Below are positions 1-8,669 of a DNA stretch of 58,663 nt, one piece after another. Source of the DNA: JBGSYN01 sp041750975. GTDB lineage: Bacteria > Pseudomonadota > Alphaproteobacteria > Geminicoccales > Geminicoccaceae. Below the pieces are notes generated by a model. That model saw nothing but the letters and a program-made list of their open reading frames with translations, did no database searches and had not been told where the DNA came from. A program made the position numbers and the translations under genes. Location: positions 1 through 58,663 of the forward strand of contig JBGSYN010000253.1 in the NCBI GenBank assembly GCA_041750975.1, written 5' to 3'. Position 1 is the stretch's first letter. Each line of letters begins with the position of its first letter.

Positions 1-104
1 CGATTGCCGAATTGTCGATAACCTTGGCTACGATCGATCTGGCGGGCCGGCCATTGCGCCTTCCAAGGGAGTTGGCAAGGGCGCTGGAATCCGTATCGCC
101 CTAG
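1..104 (+). CDS. ybgC: 3' end of YbgC acyl-CoA thioesterase (partial)
   Basis: The frame starting at base 3 is open from the window edge to a TAG at 102-104 and encodes 33 residues. They read like the C-terminal tail of the YbgC hotdog-fold thioesterase that heads tol-pal operons: a beta strand with an LATIDLAGRP-like turn, then RLPRELARALE. The body of the gene, including the catalytic Asp region, lies outside the window. The identification rests on this tail and on position just before tolQ, the usual order. About 150 bases separate it from tolQ. YbgC hydrolyses acyl-CoA or acyl-ACP thioesters and is associated with the inner membrane in bacteria where it has been studied. Confidence 0.75.
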   Translation, partial: IAELSITLATIDLAGRPLRLPRELARALESVSP

Positions 105-260
105 TGCCCGGCGGAACCTCCGCATTCGCCCGGAGCAAACGTTAAATCTTTGTCATAGTTGCTTTTCCAAGCTCTCAACTTTTCCGTGTAATTGATTGCC
201 GATGTAGTATATTTCAGCATCGAAAATTCAGACGGTGAATGTGAGTCCAGACGCTTGGAA

Positions 261-968
261 TTGACGGCCACACAACTGCCCGGAGCGGTGAGCGGGATCA
301 GCTTCATCACGCTCGTGACCCAGGCCGACATTATCGTGAAGCTGGTCATGCTGCTCTTGGCGTTGGCCTCGGTCTGGTGCTGGGCCGTCATCATCGAGAA
401 GACCGTAAGGCTGGTGTCGTTACGGCGTAAGTCCGCCGTCTTCGAACGGGCATTCTGGTCGGGGACTCCATTGGAAGACCTCTATCGCAAGCTCGGCCGG
501 CGCGAAGATCATCCGATGGCGACCATGTTCGTCTCGGCGATCGAAGAATGGAAGGAAAGCCCGAAGACGACCGAGTTGGAAGTTCATCGACGGCTGGTCG
601 AGCGGGTCGGAAAGGTTATGGACGTCACGATGGAACGCGAGATCCAGCGGCTGGAGAACAATTTGTCCTCGCTCGCGACGATCGGATCGACGGCCCCATT
701 TGTCGGCCTGTTCGGGACCGTTTGGGGCATCATGCGCAGCTTTCAATCGATTGCGGCGACCAACAATACCACGTTGGCTGTCGTTGCTCCGGGTATTGCC
801 GAGGCATTATTGGCGACGGCACTCGGGCTCGTCGCGGCCATCCCGGCGGTCGTGGCCTACAACAGGCTGAGCAACGATGTTAACAATTTCGGCGACCGTC
901 TCGCGAGTTTCGCCGACGAATTCACGATCGTGCTCTCGCGCGAAACCGAAGCTGCCCGGGTGCGATAA
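261..968 (+). CDS. tolQ: TolQ, proton-channel subunit of the Tol-Pal system
   Basis: Inner-membrane subunit that with TolR forms the proton-driven motor energising TolA for outer-membrane constriction at division. Helix 1 lies near residues 24-45, a cytoplasmic loop follows, and helices 2 and 3 span about 137-159 and 175-199. The pore motif GLFGTVWG and the last-helix ALLATALGL segment carry the conserved Thr residues (about 153 and 186 from this start). The start is uncertain: TTG 261 gives 235 residues and the usual 15-20 residue lead before helix 1. TTG 192 and GTG 288 (226 residues, preceded by GGAG) are alternatives. The stop TAA shares one base with the tolR ATG, so translation is probably coupled. 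Identification is certain; only the 5' end is in doubt. Confidence 0.93.
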   Translation: MTATQLPGAVSGISFITLVTQADIIVKLVMLLLALASVWCWAVIIEKTVRLVSLRRKSAVFERAFWSGTPLEDLYRKLGRREDHPMATMFVSAIEEWKESPKTTELEVHRRLVERVGKVMDVTMEREIQRLENNLSSLATIGSTAPFVGLFGTVWGIMRSFQSIAATNNTTLAVVAPGIAEALLATALGLVAAIPAVVAYNRLSNDVNNFGDRLASFADEFTIVLSRETEAARVR

Positions 969-1417
969 TGGCCGCGTCGATCCAAGCTCCCCAACGCCGC
1001 GGTCGGACCAGAAAGGGTCGCCGCGCCGGGCTCGTTGCGGAGATCAACGTCACACCCTTCGTCGACGTGATGTTGGTCTTGCTGATCGTGTTCATGATCA
1101 CGGCACCGCTGATGACTACCGGTGTCCCGGTCAATCTCCCGACCAGCGATTCGCCGGCCCTTCCGGGTCAGGATGAACCCCTGAGCGTGACGGTGACGGC
1201 CGCGGGAGAGGTCTTCATTCAAGATACCCAAACGCCGATGAATGAGCTTCAAGCGAAGCTCGAAGCGATCTCGGCCTCGCGGCGCGACATGCGGATATTC
1301 GTGCGCGGCGATCTGGACGTGGATTACGGCACGATCATGGCTGCGGTATCTGCGATCAAGGCGTCGGGGCTGAGCAACATCGCATTGGTGACGGATGCCA
1401 GCACAGCGTTGCAATAG
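968..1417 (+). CDS. tolR: TolR, motor subunit of the Tol-Pal system
   Basis: 149-residue ExbD/TolR-family protein with a basic N-terminus, one membrane helix (about 33-50) and a periplasmic domain. The helix begins with the diagnostic PFVDVMLVLL motif; Asp33 is the proton-carrying residue conserved in TolR and ExbD. The periplasmic part shows the family RGD-like turn and a dimer fold ending in NIALVTDAS. The ATG overlaps the last base of tolQ. TolR works with TolQ and also contacts TolA and peptidoglycan. Length and motifs are typical. Confidence 0.97.
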   Translation: MAASIQAPQRRGRTRKGRRAGLVAEINVTPFVDVMLVLLIVFMITAPLMTTGVPVNLPTSDSPALPGQDEPLSVTVTAAGEVFIQDTQTPMNELQAKLEAISASRRDMRIFVRGDLDVDYGTIMAAVSAIKASGLSNIALVTDASTALQ

Positions 1418-1430
1418 GGCGGAGAGCTCT

Positions 1431-1478
1431 ATGATGGCGAAGCTTCGCCGGATCGGGATGCAGGATCCCCATGCGTAG
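1431..1478 (+). CDS. Possible 15-codon minicistron overlapping the tolA start
   Basis: A GGAG motif in ggcggagagctct precedes ATGATG at 1431. The frame runs 15 codons (MMAKLRRIGMQDPHA) to a TAG at 1476-1478, which overlaps the tolA ATG at 1471 by eight bases. TolA itself has no clear ribosome-binding site and no in-frame start upstream, because TGA at 1432-1434 blocks the frame. A short leader that delivers ribosomes to the tolA start is the simplest reading. The peptide looks basic and non-hydrophobic and may have no function. It is equally possible that the overlap is accidental. Confidence 0.3.
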   Translation: MMAKLRRIGMQDPHA

Positions 1479-2505
1479 GGCCGTCTTTATTTCGCTCTGT
1501 TTTCATGGCCTTCTGCTGCTGGCCATCATCATCGGGCTGCCTAGGTTCGGGGAGAGGCTAAGCGAGCCTGAGATGATCGTCGTCGACGTCATCGAGACCG
1601 AACCTCAACAGGCGAAAGCGCCAGAACCGGAACGTCCACCCGAGTTCGACCCGCCAGCGGCAACAGCACCCCTGCCTGAACGACAGGCGACAAGCGTTGC
1701 GCCACCGCCGCCACCTGAGCCAGTGCCTGAGGTGGAGGCAGAGCTCGAAGTCGCGGCCGAACCGGCTCCCGCGCCAGAACCCGCGCCGGAGCCGCCTCCA
1801 GCGCCCACGGTGCAGGCCCGGTCGGAACCTGCACCCGCCCCGCCCGAACCGATCGCTGCCGAAACGCCGAGGGAGAAGGAGCCGCCGCCGCAACCGGCTG
1901 TGCCGAGGTTGGCGCCGCGGCAACCTTCGGTGGCCGAACCTGAAATTGCGCGTGTCGAGGCTCCGCCGAAACCCGCACCCGTGATCGAGCCTGCCCCCAC
2001 GGTGAAGACGGAGGTGCCTCCCGTCGAGACGACCGAAAGTGAGCAAGTCGACGAGGAGGAGGACGAGTTCGCAGCGCTCCTGCGAAGCGTCGAGCAGCTC
2101 GACCGTCGATTGCACGACCAAGAGACCAGAGACGGCCGGGGAAAGGCGAGAGATACGGCAGCCGTGCCGTCAACCGATCCGGCTCAAAACAACCAGACGT
2201 TGAGTCAAAGTGAATTGGCCTATATAAAGAGGCAAATCGAGGGATGTTGGCGCGTGCCCGCCGGCGTCAGCGGCGTTCAGGATATGCAAGTCGAACTGCG
2301 TATCGTGCTCAATCGAGACAGTTCGGTGCAGCGCGTCGAAATCTACGATCAAACCAGAGCACGGGGCGATTACGGGTTTCGCGCCGTTGCCGAAAGCGCG
2401 CAGCGGGCGGTTTTGACCTGCGATCTCGATCTACCTGCCGAAAAATACGACCAATGGCGGGATATCATCATGGTTTTCGATCCGGGAAATGCACTGAGTG
2501 GCTAA
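1471..2505 (+). CDS. tolA: TolA, envelope-spanning link protein
   Basis: 344 residues in the TolA order: one N-terminal anchor helix (about 5-21) that meets TolQR; a long Pro/Glu/Ala-rich stretch (about 40-195) in place of the Lys/Ala-rich helix of enterobacterial TolA; an acidic segment near 195-205; and a C-terminal domain (about 235-344) with the SELAYIKRQIEGCWRVP signature and Cys pair of the TonB/TolA C-terminal fold. That domain reaches Pal and TolB at the outer membrane. ATG 1471 is the only start because an in-frame TGA lies at 1432-1434. The 3' end overlaps tolB by eight bases. The Pro-rich middle diverges quickly and is low complexity. Confidence 0.93.
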   Translation: MRRAVFISLCFHGLLLLAIIIGLPRFGERLSEPEMIVVDVIETEPQQAKAPEPERPPEFDPPAATAPLPERQATSVAPPPPPEPVPEVEAELEVAAEPAPAPEPAPEPPPAPTVQARSEPAPAPPEPIAAETPREKEPPPQPAVPRLAPRQPSVAEPEIARVEAPPKPAPVIEPAPTVKTEVPPVETTESEQVDEEEDEFAALLRSVEQLDRRLHDQETRDGRGKARDTAAVPSTDPAQNNQTLSQSELAYIKRQIEGCWRVPAGVSGVQDMQVELRIVLNRDSSVQRVEIYDQTRARGDYGFRAVAESAQRAVLTCDLDLPAEKYDQWRDIIMVFDPGNALSG

Positions 2506-3835
2506 CTCTCCCCTCCTAATTTCAAGGCGACAGGCGCTAGGTGCCGCCGCAGCCGTAGTGGCGTGCTCGGCACTGCCGCAGACTTCGTTCGGCCAGCTTC
2601 GCGTCGATATCGACAGAGGCCTTATCGAGCCGATGCCGATCGCGATCAGCCCGTTCGGCTCGGCGTCGCCATCCCTGGCCGGTCTCGGTCAAAGGATAAC
2701 CGATGTCGTCGCTGCCGATTTGGCAGGTTCCGGTCTGTTTCGCATCCTCGATCCGGCTGGATACCTGCAATCTTCGGCCGATCTCGCCGCCGGACCGAAA
2801 TTCTCCGATTGGCGACAGATCAATGCCGAAGCGGTATTGGGCGGCTCGGTCGAGCCCGAGGTTTCGGGCCGGGTTGCGATTTCATTCCGGCTGTGGGACG
2901 TGCTGCGCGGCGAGCAGATCGCCGGAATCCGCTTCAGCGCCGCCGATGCAGAATGGCGCCGCATCGGTCACAAGATTGCCGATGCGGTCTACGAACGTCT
3001 GACCGGCGACCAGGGCTATTTCGATACCAAAGTCGTGTATGTCAGCGAAACGGGTGCGGCGACATCACGAATCAAGCGCTTGGCCATCATGGACTATGAC
3101 GGCGCCAATCATCGCTTTCTCACCGACGGACGCGATCTCGTGCTCACCCCAAGAATTGCCCCTGATGGCATTCGCGTCGCCTATCTGGCGTATCGCGATG
3201 GCCGCGCCCGCGTCTACATGACGGATCTTCGCACCGAGCGTGACACTCTCCTCGGCGATTTTCCCGGGATGTCGTTCAGCCCGAGATTCTCGCCGGATGG
3301 CCGGCAGATGCTGTTGACGATCGCGCGCGACGGCAACTCGGATATCTACCGGCTCGATCTCGGCAGCCGCCAGATGGAGCGCCTGACCACCGGGCTCGCC
3401 ATCGACACGTCGCCGAGCTACGCGCCGGATGTCCGCGACATCGTCTTCAACTCCGATCGTGGCGGCAGCCCGCAGCTCTATATCATGAATGCAGCTGGCG
3501 GCGAGACCAAGCGGATCAGTTTCGGCGAGGGCCGTTACGGCAGTCCGGCCTGGTCTCCAAGGGGTGACCTGATCGCCTTTACCAAGATCAAAGGAGGCTT
3601 TTTCCACATCGGCGTGATGCGCCCTGATGGCGGGGATGAGCGCCTCCTGACCCGCAGCTTCCTCGACGAGAACCCGACCTGGTCTCCAAACGGCAGAATC
3701 GTGATGTTCGGCCGGGAGGACCCCACAACGAACACGCAGAGAATCCGCACAATTGAAATCACCGGCCGGAATGAACGACTGATCTCTACGCCTCTCGACG
3801 CTTCGGATCCTGATTGGTCGGCACTTTTGCCCTGA
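2498..3835 (+). CDS. tolB: TolB, periplasmic beta-propeller of Tol-Pal
   Basis: 445-residue periplasmic protein with an N-terminal TolB domain (about 35-160) and a six-bladed propeller built of PD40-type repeats such as SPDGRQMLLTIARDGNSDIY and SPRGDLIAFTKIKGG. TolB binds Pal and the TolA C-terminus. Translation starts at GTG 2498 inside the end of tolA. The leader contains SRRQALG followed by a hydrophobic Ala/Val stretch, a twin-arginine-like motif that is only mildly hydrophobic, so export through Tat rather than Sec is possible. Thirty bases separate it from pal. Family identity is certain. Confidence 0.96.
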   Translation: MANSPLLISRRQALGAAAAVVACSALPQTSFGQLRVDIDRGLIEPMPIAISPFGSASPSLAGLGQRITDVVAADLAGSGLFRILDPAGYLQSSADLAAGPKFSDWRQINAEAVLGGSVEPEVSGRVAISFRLWDVLRGEQIAGIRFSAADAEWRRIGHKIADAVYERLTGDQGYFDTKVVYVSETGAATSRIKRLAIMDYDGANHRFLTDGRDLVLTPRIAPDGIRVAYLAYRDGRARVYMTDLRTERDTLLGDFPGMSFSPRFSPDGRQMLLTIARDGNSDIYRLDLGSRQMERLTTGLAIDTSPSYAPDVRDIVFNSDRGGSPQLYIMNAAGGETKRISFGEGRYGSPAWSPRGDLIAFTKIKGGFFHIGVMRPDGGDERLLTRSFLDENPTWSPNGRIVMFGREDPTTNTQRIRTIEITGRNERLISTPLDASDPDWSALLP

Positions 3836-3864
3836 CCTCATAGCCATACAAGGTGTAATCTCAG

Positions 3865-4452
3865 ATGAAACTAGCCAATCTTCGCTCCGTGACGAAACTG
3901 CTCTTGGCGCGCATGCAGTTTGCGGGTCTTGCGCTGCTCCTGGTGGGTGCCTGTTCCAGCGACCCGGAATCGACGATTGTAAGCGAAACCGCAGGATCGG
4001 CCGATGGTATCGGCAGCGACGGTATCGGCGCCACATCCCTCGACGGTTCATCTTTGTCCGCAACGGATATTGCCGGAAGCAGCGGACCCGGTTCGCAGCA
4101 GGATTTCGAGCTCAATGTCGGCGATCGCGTTTTCTTCGAACTGGATAGCGCATCCTTGAACACCGAAGCCCAGCAGGTCCTCGACAGTCAGTCGAGCTGG
4201 CTGCTGACCTATCCGAATGTTACCGTCACGATCGAGGGTCACACAGACGAGCGCGGCACCAATGATTACAATCTTGCGCTCGGAGATCGACGCGCGATCG
4301 CCGTCAAGGACTACCTGGTTGCCCTGGGCGTCCAGCCTTCACGCATCCTGACGATTTCTTATGGCGAAGAGAGGCCGGTCGATCCCGCCCATGACGATGT
4401 CGCCTGGGCGCTCAATCGAAGGGCTGTCACGGTGGTGAATGTGGTAAACTAG
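3865..4452 (+). CDS. pal: Pal, peptidoglycan-associated lipoprotein
   Basis: 195 residues. The signal peptide ends in the lipobox LVGAC with the acylated Cys at residue 30. A Gly/Ser/Asp-rich linker (about 32-80) follows, then an OmpA-like domain (about 82-190) with VTIEGHTDERG (EGHTDER at 124-130) and LGDRRA (139-144), the residues that grip diaminopimelate of peptidoglycan. Pal anchors the outer membrane to the wall and exchanges between TolB and peptidoglycan. An internal Met at residue 17 (base 3913) would give a more usual-length signal peptide. cpoB follows after four bases. Confidence 0.96.
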   Translation: MKLANLRSVTKLLLARMQFAGLALLLVGACSSDPESTIVSETAGSADGIGSDGIGATSLDGSSLSATDIAGSSGPGSQQDFELNVGDRVFFELDSASLNTEAQQVLDSQSSWLLTYPNVTVTIEGHTDERGTNDYNLALGDRRAIAVKDYLVALGVQPSRILTISYGEERPVDPAHDDVAWALNRRAVTVVNVVN

Positions 4453-4456
4453 AGCC

Positions 4457-5263
4457 ATGAACTTTGCCGCGAGATGGCTCTGTCTAACGGTCCTGTTCGC
4501 TCTGGCGGCGCCAGGATCCTATGCGCTCGCGCAAACCCCGGATGCGCGCGAGCAGGCGGCTCGAAACGAAGCACGGCTCCTCCAACTCGAGGAACAGATA
4601 CGGTCGCTGCAAGGCGCTCTTGAAACACTGGAATTCGAGGCATCCCGAAACGACCTCGAATTGCGGAACGAAATCGATGCGCTCAAACGCGGCCTGGAGA
4701 GATCCACCGTCGAGGAAATTGCGGGCGTTGTTGCGGAAGAAGGCACAGCGCAACCGGATGGTGGCGGAACCCGGCCCGGTACCAGCGGTACCATCCCCAG
4801 GAGCGCGCTCCTGGGATTGCCGGCAACCGAGGGTTCCGACAACGAACCCCCCGATAACACAGGCAATGTATCTTCTGGATCGGCGGCCGAGGACTATGAC
4901 GCTGCACTGAGCCTCCTGCGCTCGGGGGAATGGGCGGCGGCGCAGGCCTCCTTCGAGAACTTTCTGCAGAATTTTCCTGATGACGAACTCGCGCCGACGG
5001 GCGCCTATTGGCTGGGCGAAACCTATTTTGTTCGTGGCGACTATGGCTCGGCTGCTGCTACGTTCGCTCGGAATTATCGCGCATATGGGCCCGCCTCGCC
5101 AAAGGCTGCGGACAGTCTCTTGAAACTGGGGATCTCCCTGGCTCGGCTGGGGGATCTTGAACGGGCTTGCCAGACATTTGCGCAATTGGATCAGCGCCGA
5201 GAGCCTATTCCATTGCCGATCAGGCAGGCGACCATTCGGGAAAGCGAGAGTGCAGGCTGCTGA
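4457..5263 (+). CDS. cpoB: CpoB (YbgF), Tol-associated periplasmic TPR protein
   Basis: 268 residues with a cleavable signal peptide (about 1-25, ending ALAQ), a trimerising coiled coil (about 32-85, EARLLQLEEQIRSL), a low-complexity Gly/Pro/Thr linker and a C-terminal TPR block (about 145-250; AEDYDAALSLLRSGEWAAA and PTGAYWLGETYF repeats). CpoB ties peptidoglycan synthesis by PBP1B to Tol function in Escherichia coli. It sits at its standard place after pal. Its 3' end overlaps the likely GTG start of tilS by 14 bases. Confidence 0.93.
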   Translation: MNFAARWLCLTVLFALAAPGSYALAQTPDAREQAARNEARLLQLEEQIRSLQGALETLEFEASRNDLELRNEIDALKRGLERSTVEEIAGVVAEEGTAQPDGGGTRPGTSGTIPRSALLGLPATEGSDNEPPDNTGNVSSGSAAEDYDAALSLLRSGEWAAAQASFENFLQNFPDDELAPTGAYWLGETYFVRGDYGSAAATFARNYRAYGPASPKAADSLLKLGISLARLGDLERACQTFAQLDQRREPIPLPIRQATIRESESAGC

Positions 5264-6545
5264 CCGGCACGTCAGTCAGGATGAATTCGAGATTTCCATG
5301 CGCCGGTTCGACCCCTTCGAGGCGCGTCCAATCCTCGCTGTTGCGGTCTCGGGCGGTCCGGACAGTCTGGCTCTCGCAATTCTCGCACAGGATTGGGCCC
5401 GCAAGCGCGAAGGCGGTGTCTTAGGGCTCATCGTCGATCACGGATTGCGGGCCGCCTCGGCCGCAGAGGCGCGGCAGACGAAGGCATGGCTCCGGGCCCG
5501 GCAGATTCGAGGGATTGTGCTGCGGCTCCGCCCATTTGCTCATGATACCGGGCTGCAGGATCGGGCCCGAAGGGAGCGGTATCGCGTGCTGGAGAATGCA
5601 TGCCGGAGGCTTGGTGTCATCCATCTCCTGCTTGGCCACCACGCCGATGACCAAATCGAGACGATTGTCATGCGCGAAGCGCGGCAGTCCGGCGTAATCG
5701 GCATGGCTGGAATGGCCGTGGTTCGGGAACTCACCGATGTCAGGATCTTGCGGCCGCTGCTCGACTTTCCGAGGGCCAGGCTCAAGGCCCTGCTAGTGAA
5801 GAACGGCCAGCCCTGGATCGATGATCCCTCAAACAGAGATGCCAATTTTGAGAGAGTGCGCGTGCGGGCGCAACTCGCAGGTCAGACGGTTCCATACATT
5901 ACTTCGTCTTTGGCAAGGCGGGGACGTGAGAGTGAACTCAGCCGGGCGATCGCCGAAACCGTATCGATCTCGCCCTATGGCCATGCGGAAATCGATCTCG
6001 ACCTTTTTGCCGACCTCGACCTCGAGCAACAGTGCTTACTGCTATCCAGGGTCGTCACAACAATCGGCGGCAGGGAATATGCGCAATCCGAGAAAGGCTT
6101 GAGGGATCACGCCGAGAAATGCGCCAAATTCGAGCGCGGCGAAACATTGACCCATGGCGGATGTCTGGTTCGCGCCAGGGCTCCCGGAACATTGAGTGTG
6201 TTTCGCGAATGGGCTCGCATCGACGGCGAACAAATAGGCCATCGCACGGGAAAATGGGATCGGCGCTTCGCCATCGATGGCCATAGGTGCCACCGGCCTA
6301 TCGTTCCGCTTGGGTCGAAGGGCTGGTCCTGGTTGACTAAGCCCGATCGGGACTATCTGCGACGCCGCAGCATCCCACGTGAGGCGGTCCTCGGCTGGCC
6401 GGTTCTTCCCTACGGCGAGAGCCAATTGGGCTTGCCAGAAATTGCCAATGTGCGCCTGAACGTCACTCTTTCTGGCATGAAGGCATCTTTCAGGCCATGT
6501 ACTCCTTTACTGAGCGTACCCTTTGATCATCGGATTGTTGTTTGA
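5250..6545 (+). CDS. tilS: TilS, tRNA(Ile) lysidine synthase
   Basis: ATP-dependent N-type PP-loop ligase that attaches lysine to C34 of tRNA-Ile(CAU), changing the codon read from AUG to AUA; essential in nearly all bacteria. The signature AVSGGPDSLAL (SGGPDS at 34-39), the HHADDQIET motif and the RARLKAL segment are all present. The C-terminal part is diverged, as is common in alphaproteobacteria. GTG 5250 gives 431 residues and the typical lead before the PP-loop; ATG 5298 is the alternative. The pal-cpoB-tilS-ftsH order is common in this class. Confidence 0.93.
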   Translation: MQAADRHVSQDEFEISMRRFDPFEARPILAVAVSGGPDSLALAILAQDWARKREGGVLGLIVDHGLRAASAAEARQTKAWLRARQIRGIVLRLRPFAHDTGLQDRARRERYRVLENACRRLGVIHLLLGHHADDQIETIVMREARQSGVIGMAGMAVVRELTDVRILRPLLDFPRARLKALLVKNGQPWIDDPSNRDANFERVRVRAQLAGQTVPYITSSLARRGRESELSRAIAETVSISPYGHAEIDLDLFADLDLEQQCLLLSRVVTTIGGREYAQSEKGLRDHAEKCAKFERGETLTHGGCLVRARAPGTLSVFREWARIDGEQIGHRTGKWDRRFAIDGHRCHRPIVPLGSKGWSWLTKPDRDYLRRRSIPREAVLGWPVLPYGESQLGLPEIANVRLNVTLSGMKASFRPCTPLLSVPFDHRIVV

Positions 6546-6659
6546 CGCGCGTCGTCCCATATCTATCGTAATGGTTGGTTGATGGTGGTCGCGAGAGCTG
6601 TCAGGGTTCGGATAGGGTTTTGCGAGGCTCGGTCTCCACGTATTTTCCGAGGGTGAAGC

Positions 6660-8606
6660 GTGAACAACTTCAGTAAAAATTTGGCACTTTGGGTCATTAT
6701 CGGCCTGCTCTTGATTGCGCTGTTCAATCTCTTCCAGAGCAGTTCGCCACGCGGCCCTCAGACTTCTCTGGCGTTCTCCGATTTCATGAATGAGGTCGAG
6801 GCGGGACGTGTCGATGATGTGACCATCCAAGGCAATACCATCACCGGACACTCGTCGGACGGGCGATATTTTTCGACTTATGCGCCGGCGGATTCGGAAA
6901 TCGTGCCGACATTGTTGGAAAACGGTGTCCGAATCAGCGCGGAACCGAACGAAGAGAATATGCCGTCTTTGTTCGGTGTGTTGATTTCCTGGTTCCCGAT
7001 GCTTCTGTTGATTGGCGTCTGGATATTTTTCATGCGTCAGATGCAGTCGGGAGGCGGTAAAGCCATGGGCTTCGGCAAGTCCCGCGCCCGCCTTCTGACC
7101 GAGAAACATGGGCGTGTCACTTTCTCCGACGTTGCGGGCATCGACGAGGCGAAGGAGGAGCTTCAGGAAATTGTCGAGTTTCTGAAGAACCCGCAGAAGT
7201 TTCAGCAGGTCGGCGGACGCATCCCCAAGGGATGCTTGCTGGTCGGCCCTCCCGGAACCGGTAAGACATTGTTGGCGAGAGCTATCGCCGGCGAGGCGAA
7301 TGTGCCCTTCTTCACGATTTCGGGTTCGGATTTCGTTGAGATGTTCGTCGGCGTCGGTGCTTCTCGGGTCCGCGATATGTTCGAACAGGCGAAAAAGCAT
7401 GCGCCTTGCATCGTCTTCATCGACGAAATCGATGCTGTCGGCCGTCATCGCGGTGCCGGTCTCGGCGGCGGTAATGATGAACGTGAGCAGACACTCAACC
7501 AGCTTCTGGTCGAGATGGATGGCTTCGAGGCGAATGAGGGCGTGATCCTGATCGCGGCGACAAACAGACCGGACGTGCTCGATCCGGCATTGCTGCGGCC
7601 GGGCAGGTTCGACCGTCAGGTCGTGGTACTGAACCCCGACGTGCTCGGGCGGGAAAAAATCCTCAATGTTCACATCAAGAAGGTGCGCATCGGGCCGGAT
7701 GTTGACACGAAGATCATAGCCCGGGGAACCCCCGGCTTTTCTGGCGCCGATCTCGCAAACATCGTGAACGAGGCCGCTCTTCTGGCCGCACGTCGCGGCA
7801 AGCGTGTCGTGACCATGGTCGATTTCGAGAACGCCAAGGACAAGGTCATGATGGGTGCGGAGCGGCGCTCGATGGTGATGACCGAAGATGAAAAACGTCT
7901 GACCGCCTATCACGAAGCGGGTCATGCCATTGTCGGTCATTGCACGCCTGCTTCGGATCCCATCCATAAGGCGACGATCATTCCGCGCGGACGAGCCTTG
8001 GGCATGGTGATGCGTCTCCCTGAGGGAGACCGCATTTCGGTTAGCCGCGAGAGGCTGGAGGCGGACATTGCGGTCGCCATGGGTGGGCGTGTTGCCGAAG
8101 AGCTTGTGTTCGGCCATGACAAGGTGACTGCGGGTGCCGCCTCGGATATCGAGCAGGCGACCAAGATCGCCCGCCACATGGTCACGCAATGGGGTATGAG
8201 CGATAAGCTCGGTCCTGTCGGCTATGCCGAGAATCAGCAGGAAGTATTTCTGGGACATCAACTCACCCAGACGAAGAACTTGTCGGAGACGACTGCGCAA
8301 CTCATCGATTCCGAAATCAAACGGATCATCGAGGAGGGCTTTAGACGAGCCCACGATATGCTCGCCGAAAAGAACGATAAGCTCCACGAACTGGCAACCG
8401 CACTCCTGGAACACGAAACGCTCAGCGGTGCGGAGATAGGCGCCATTATGCGTGGCGAGCCCTTGCCACCTCCCGCCACGGAAGAGCCGCCCAGCAATAA
8501 ATCGCCGTCCTCCGGTGGTAAGCGCGGTTCGGTCCCGACGACAGCGGGCCCATCCCAGGATGGTCCGGGTGGGGATATTCAGCCGGAACCCCAGCCCGGC
8601 TCTTAG
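6660..8606 (+). CDS. ftsH: FtsH, ATP-dependent membrane zinc protease
   Basis: 648 residues, full length. Two helices (about 10-26 and 105-125) flank a small periplasmic domain. The AAA+ domain has Walker A GPPGTGKT (196-203), Walker B IVFIDEID (251-258) and the second-region arginines of RPGRFDRQ. The peptidase motif HEAGH is at 418-422, with a downstream Asp as third zinc ligand. The tail after about 610 is Pro/Ser/Gly-rich. FtsH degrades misassembled membrane proteins and short-lived regulators such as RpoH and LpxC in model bacteria. GTG 6660 begins the standard MNNFSKNLALW N-terminus. About 114 non-coding bases before it probably hold its own promoter. Confidence 0.98.
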   Translation: MNNFSKNLALWVIIGLLLIALFNLFQSSSPRGPQTSLAFSDFMNEVEAGRVDDVTIQGNTITGHSSDGRYFSTYAPADSEIVPTLLENGVRISAEPNEENMPSLFGVLISWFPMLLLIGVWIFFMRQMQSGGGKAMGFGKSRARLLTEKHGRVTFSDVAGIDEAKEELQEIVEFLKNPQKFQQVGGRIPKGCLLVGPPGTGKTLLARAIAGEANVPFFTISGSDFVEMFVGVGASRVRDMFEQAKKHAPCIVFIDEIDAVGRHRGAGLGGGNDEREQTLNQLLVEMDGFEANEGVILIAATNRPDVLDPALLRPGRFDRQVVVLNPDVLGREKILNVHIKKVRIGPDVDTKIIARGTPGFSGADLANIVNEAALLAARRGKRVVTMVDFENAKDKVMMGAERRSMVMTEDEKRLTAYHEAGHAIVGHCTPASDPIHKATIIPRGRALGMVMRLPEGDRISVSRERLEADIAVAMGGRVAEELVFGHDKVTAGAASDIEQATKIARHMVTQWGMSDKLGPVGYAENQQEVFLGHQLTQTKNLSETTAQLIDSEIKRIIEEGFRRAHDMLAEKNDKLHELATALLEHETLSGAEIGAIMRGEPLPPPATEEPPSNKSPSSGGKRGSVPTTAGPSQDGPGGDIQPEPQPGS

Positions 8607-8637
8607 AGCCGCAAGGTTGTCAGGTCTTCTTGATGAA

Positions 8638-8669
8638 AAGTCCCCGGCGCGACTACGTCGGGGACTTTC
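8638..8669. terminator. Stem-loop between ftsH and the convergent abrB-like gene
   Basis: AAAGTCCCCG at 8638-8647 pairs perfectly with CGGGGACTTT at 8660-8669 around a 12-base loop. ftsH ends at 8606 and the minus-strand gene ends at 8653, inside the loop. A 10-bp G+C-rich stem flanked by A and T on both arms fits a bidirectional terminator, although the T runs are short (three on the plus side, four on the minus side). Confidence 0.6.

Noticed and set aside
3065..4063. 332-codon minus-strand open frame over tolB/pal
   Set aside because: Antisense shadow of the TolB propeller coding sequence with no recognisable product.
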